DNA from: Bacillota bacterium
GTDB taxonomy: Bacteria > Bacillota > Bacilli > Paenibacillales > NBRC-103111
Assembly: GCA_023386955.1 (NCBI GenBank)
Contig: JAEWIS010000018.1
Span: 1-64,000 of the forward strand
DNA: 64,000 nt
Direction of reading: 5' to 3'
Below, one piece after another: positions 62,562 to 64,000 of the stretch (position 1 is the first letter of the stretch; every line of letters begins with the position of its first letter). The notes beneath the pieces are model-generated. The model was not told the origin of the DNA, ran no database searches, and saw nothing but the letters and a program-made list of their open reading frames with translations. Position numbers and translations under genes: made by a program.

Positions 62562-63419
62562 TCAGTATGTTTTAAAGCCCGGAATTCCCAGGCGGTAGCT
62601 GCCGCGGGTATCGATTCCTCCAAGCCCCTCCAAACCGCTCATGGTATGCTGGAGGATATCCGCCATCTGGACGGTATCCTTGATGGGGGTAAACGCCACC
62701 TTGGCAGCGATGTACAACGGATCCAATGCATGGATCAGCACCCGCCCCGGAGAGCTGGCATAATTGGCTCCGGCCTGCAGCAGTGCTTCAAAATGGGATT
62801 GGCAGGCTCCCGCAATAATAACCAGGGCATCCCGGTTGCGCTCATACTTCCGGGCCGTGCGGACCGCATTTACGAAGTTCTGGGAGTTTTTATAGCTGGA
62901 CAGACTCTGCGTATCTTCATCCTTCACATCCTTGAGAATCCCGTCATGCCCGGTAATCACCACGATATCCGGATGCACCTGGGGCAGGAGCCGGGTCAAA
63001 ACCTCCGCCATGTTCTGCTCCGGCACATAGATGCCTTCCGCCGGCACACGAAGATCCCCGTAGAGCCCCATGCTTTTGCGCAGATAATTGGGATCCCCAT
63101 CCAAGTGGAGCACCTTGCCCGGCACCTCGAAATGCCCGGAGGACTGGCGGCCGCTTCTTGCGGCGGGAGCCGCCTGCTTGACCGGCTGGGGCAGGCTTTT
63201 CGTCATCACGCTGCGCATTTCGGTGCATCGCTGCTGCATATCCTCCTCATGGCGGGCGATGCGGTTCTCGGGCGCAGGACTCAAGTCCGCGACGGACGCA
63301 TCCGCCAGAAGCCGCACATCTACCCCCCGGAGCAGCGCAGTCTGATATGAAAAATCTTGAATTTTAAAAATGACGTCACCGCCATAGGATTTCCGTACCA
63401 CCAGATCGCCTTGCTTCAT
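62562..63419 (-). CDS. yabG: sporulation-specific protease YabG
   Basis: Late sporulation cysteine protease that processes coat proteins. 285 residues; recognised by MKQGDLVVRKSYGGDVIFKI, HLDGDPNYLRKSMGLYGDLRVPAEG, PDIVVITGHDG and VIIAGACQSHFEALLQAGANYASSPGRVLIHALDP. I start at ATG 63419 with GAGGAGGGG 9 nt upstream; the longer frame (63497) overlaps the promoter and terminator. A sigma-K promoter candidate lies upstream. Next to veg as in B. subtilis. Confidence 0.95.
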   Translation of the reverse strand: MKQGDLVVRKSYGGDVIFKIQDFSYQTALLRGVDVRLLADASVADLSPAPENRIARHEEDMQQRCTEMRSVMTKSLPQPVKQAAPAARSGRQSSGHFEVPGKVLHLDGDPNYLRKSMGLYGDLRVPAEGIYVPEQNMAEVLTRLLPQVHPDIVVITGHDGILKDVKDEDTQSLSSYKNSQNFVNAVRTARKYERNRDALVIIAGACQSHFEALLQAGANYASSPGRVLIHALDPLYIAAKVAFTPIKDTVQMADILQHTMSGLEGLGGIDTRGSYRLGIPGFKTY

Positions 63420-63443
63420 TGCGCCTATCCCCTCCTCACGATG

Positions 63444-63472
63444 TATCGTATGGCAGGACTGGGCGTTTGGTG
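63444..63472 (-). promoter_or_regulatory. candidate sigma-K promoter of yabG
   Basis: Minus strand: CACC (63469-63472), 16 nt, CATACGATA (63444-63452), matching mACm-N16-CATANNNTA. yabG is sigma-K dependent in B. subtilis. Confidence 0.6.
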
Positions 63473-63494
63473 CGGTGCAAATCAGGAATTCAAG

Positions 63495-63530
63495 CAAAAA
63501 CTCCCCCGCCGGGTGCCGGCAAGGGGAGTA
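63495..63530 (-). terminator. terminator of ksgA
   Basis: Minus strand: ACTCCCC...GGGGAGT stem with inner GCCG/CGGC, followed by TTTTTGC, just after the ksgA stop. Confidence 0.88.
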
Positions 63531-63537
63531 AATGCGC

Positions 63538-64000
<463 letters not shown>

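Overview
The window looks like a chromosomal segment of a spore-forming Bacillota of the Paenibacillaceae type (moderately high GC, Paenibacillus-like). Almost every gene lies on the minus strand, and the order follows the Bacillus subtilis block that runs from ksgA to the rRNA operon after lysS. Read along the minus strand it is: ksgA (cut by the right edge), yabG, veg, sspF, ispE, purR, yabJ, spoVG, glmU, prs, rplY/ctc, pth, fin, mfd, prsA, [surface-protein island], spoVT, a SpoVB-like flippase, mazG, HU, rqcP, yabP, yabQ, divIC, yabR, tRNA-Met, spoIIE, yabS, yabT, tilS, hpt, ftsH, nadA-nadB-nadC, coaX, hslO, a parvulin foldase, cysK, pabB-pabA-pabC-folP-folB-folK-yazB-dusB, greA, lysS, and the 5' end of a 16S rRNA cut by the left edge. 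No database search was possible; names rest on recognised motifs plus this synteny.

Region by region: 1-550 holds the 16S start, its leader and promoter. 558-9015 is lysS, greA and a tightly coupled folate/p-aminobenzoate operon. 9043-10995 holds a plus-strand chemoreceptor gene. 11040-18500 holds cysteine synthesis, protein-folding and NAD-synthesis genes. 18555-24440 holds ftsH, hpt, tilS, a membrane-tethered kinase and a VWA protein. 24586-34633 is a sporulation and division cluster with one elongator tRNA-Met. 34769-48938 is the accessory part: three S-layer-homology (SLH) surface proteins, one a 2688-residue polypeptide joining a GH115-like glucuronidase, an SGNH esterase, duplicated sugar-binding-like modules, two BIG2 repeats and three SLH domains. 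48950-64000 returns to conserved housekeeping and sporulation genes.

The readable promoters fit the biology. There are candidate sites for sigma-F (fin), sigma-G (spoVT), sigma-H (spoVG), sigma-K (yabG), a Spo0A-type 21-nt-spacer promoter (spoIIE), tandem consensus sigma-A promoters (veg), a PurBox pair on purR, a CcpA cre site in the leader of the GH115 gene, and a Spo0A box before one SLH gene. This suggests that the surface/xylan module is under carbon and developmental control.

The least explained sequences are non-coding: an 83-bp tandem hairpin repeat plus a row of four CTGCA-N4-TGCAG palindromes between glmU and prs, a related hairpin before coaX, a solitary CRISPR-repeat-like element before hpt, and an 11/22-bp phased TTCAGG array before an SLH/beta-helix gene. 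I saw no insertion sequence, prophage, CRISPR array or obvious new defence system.
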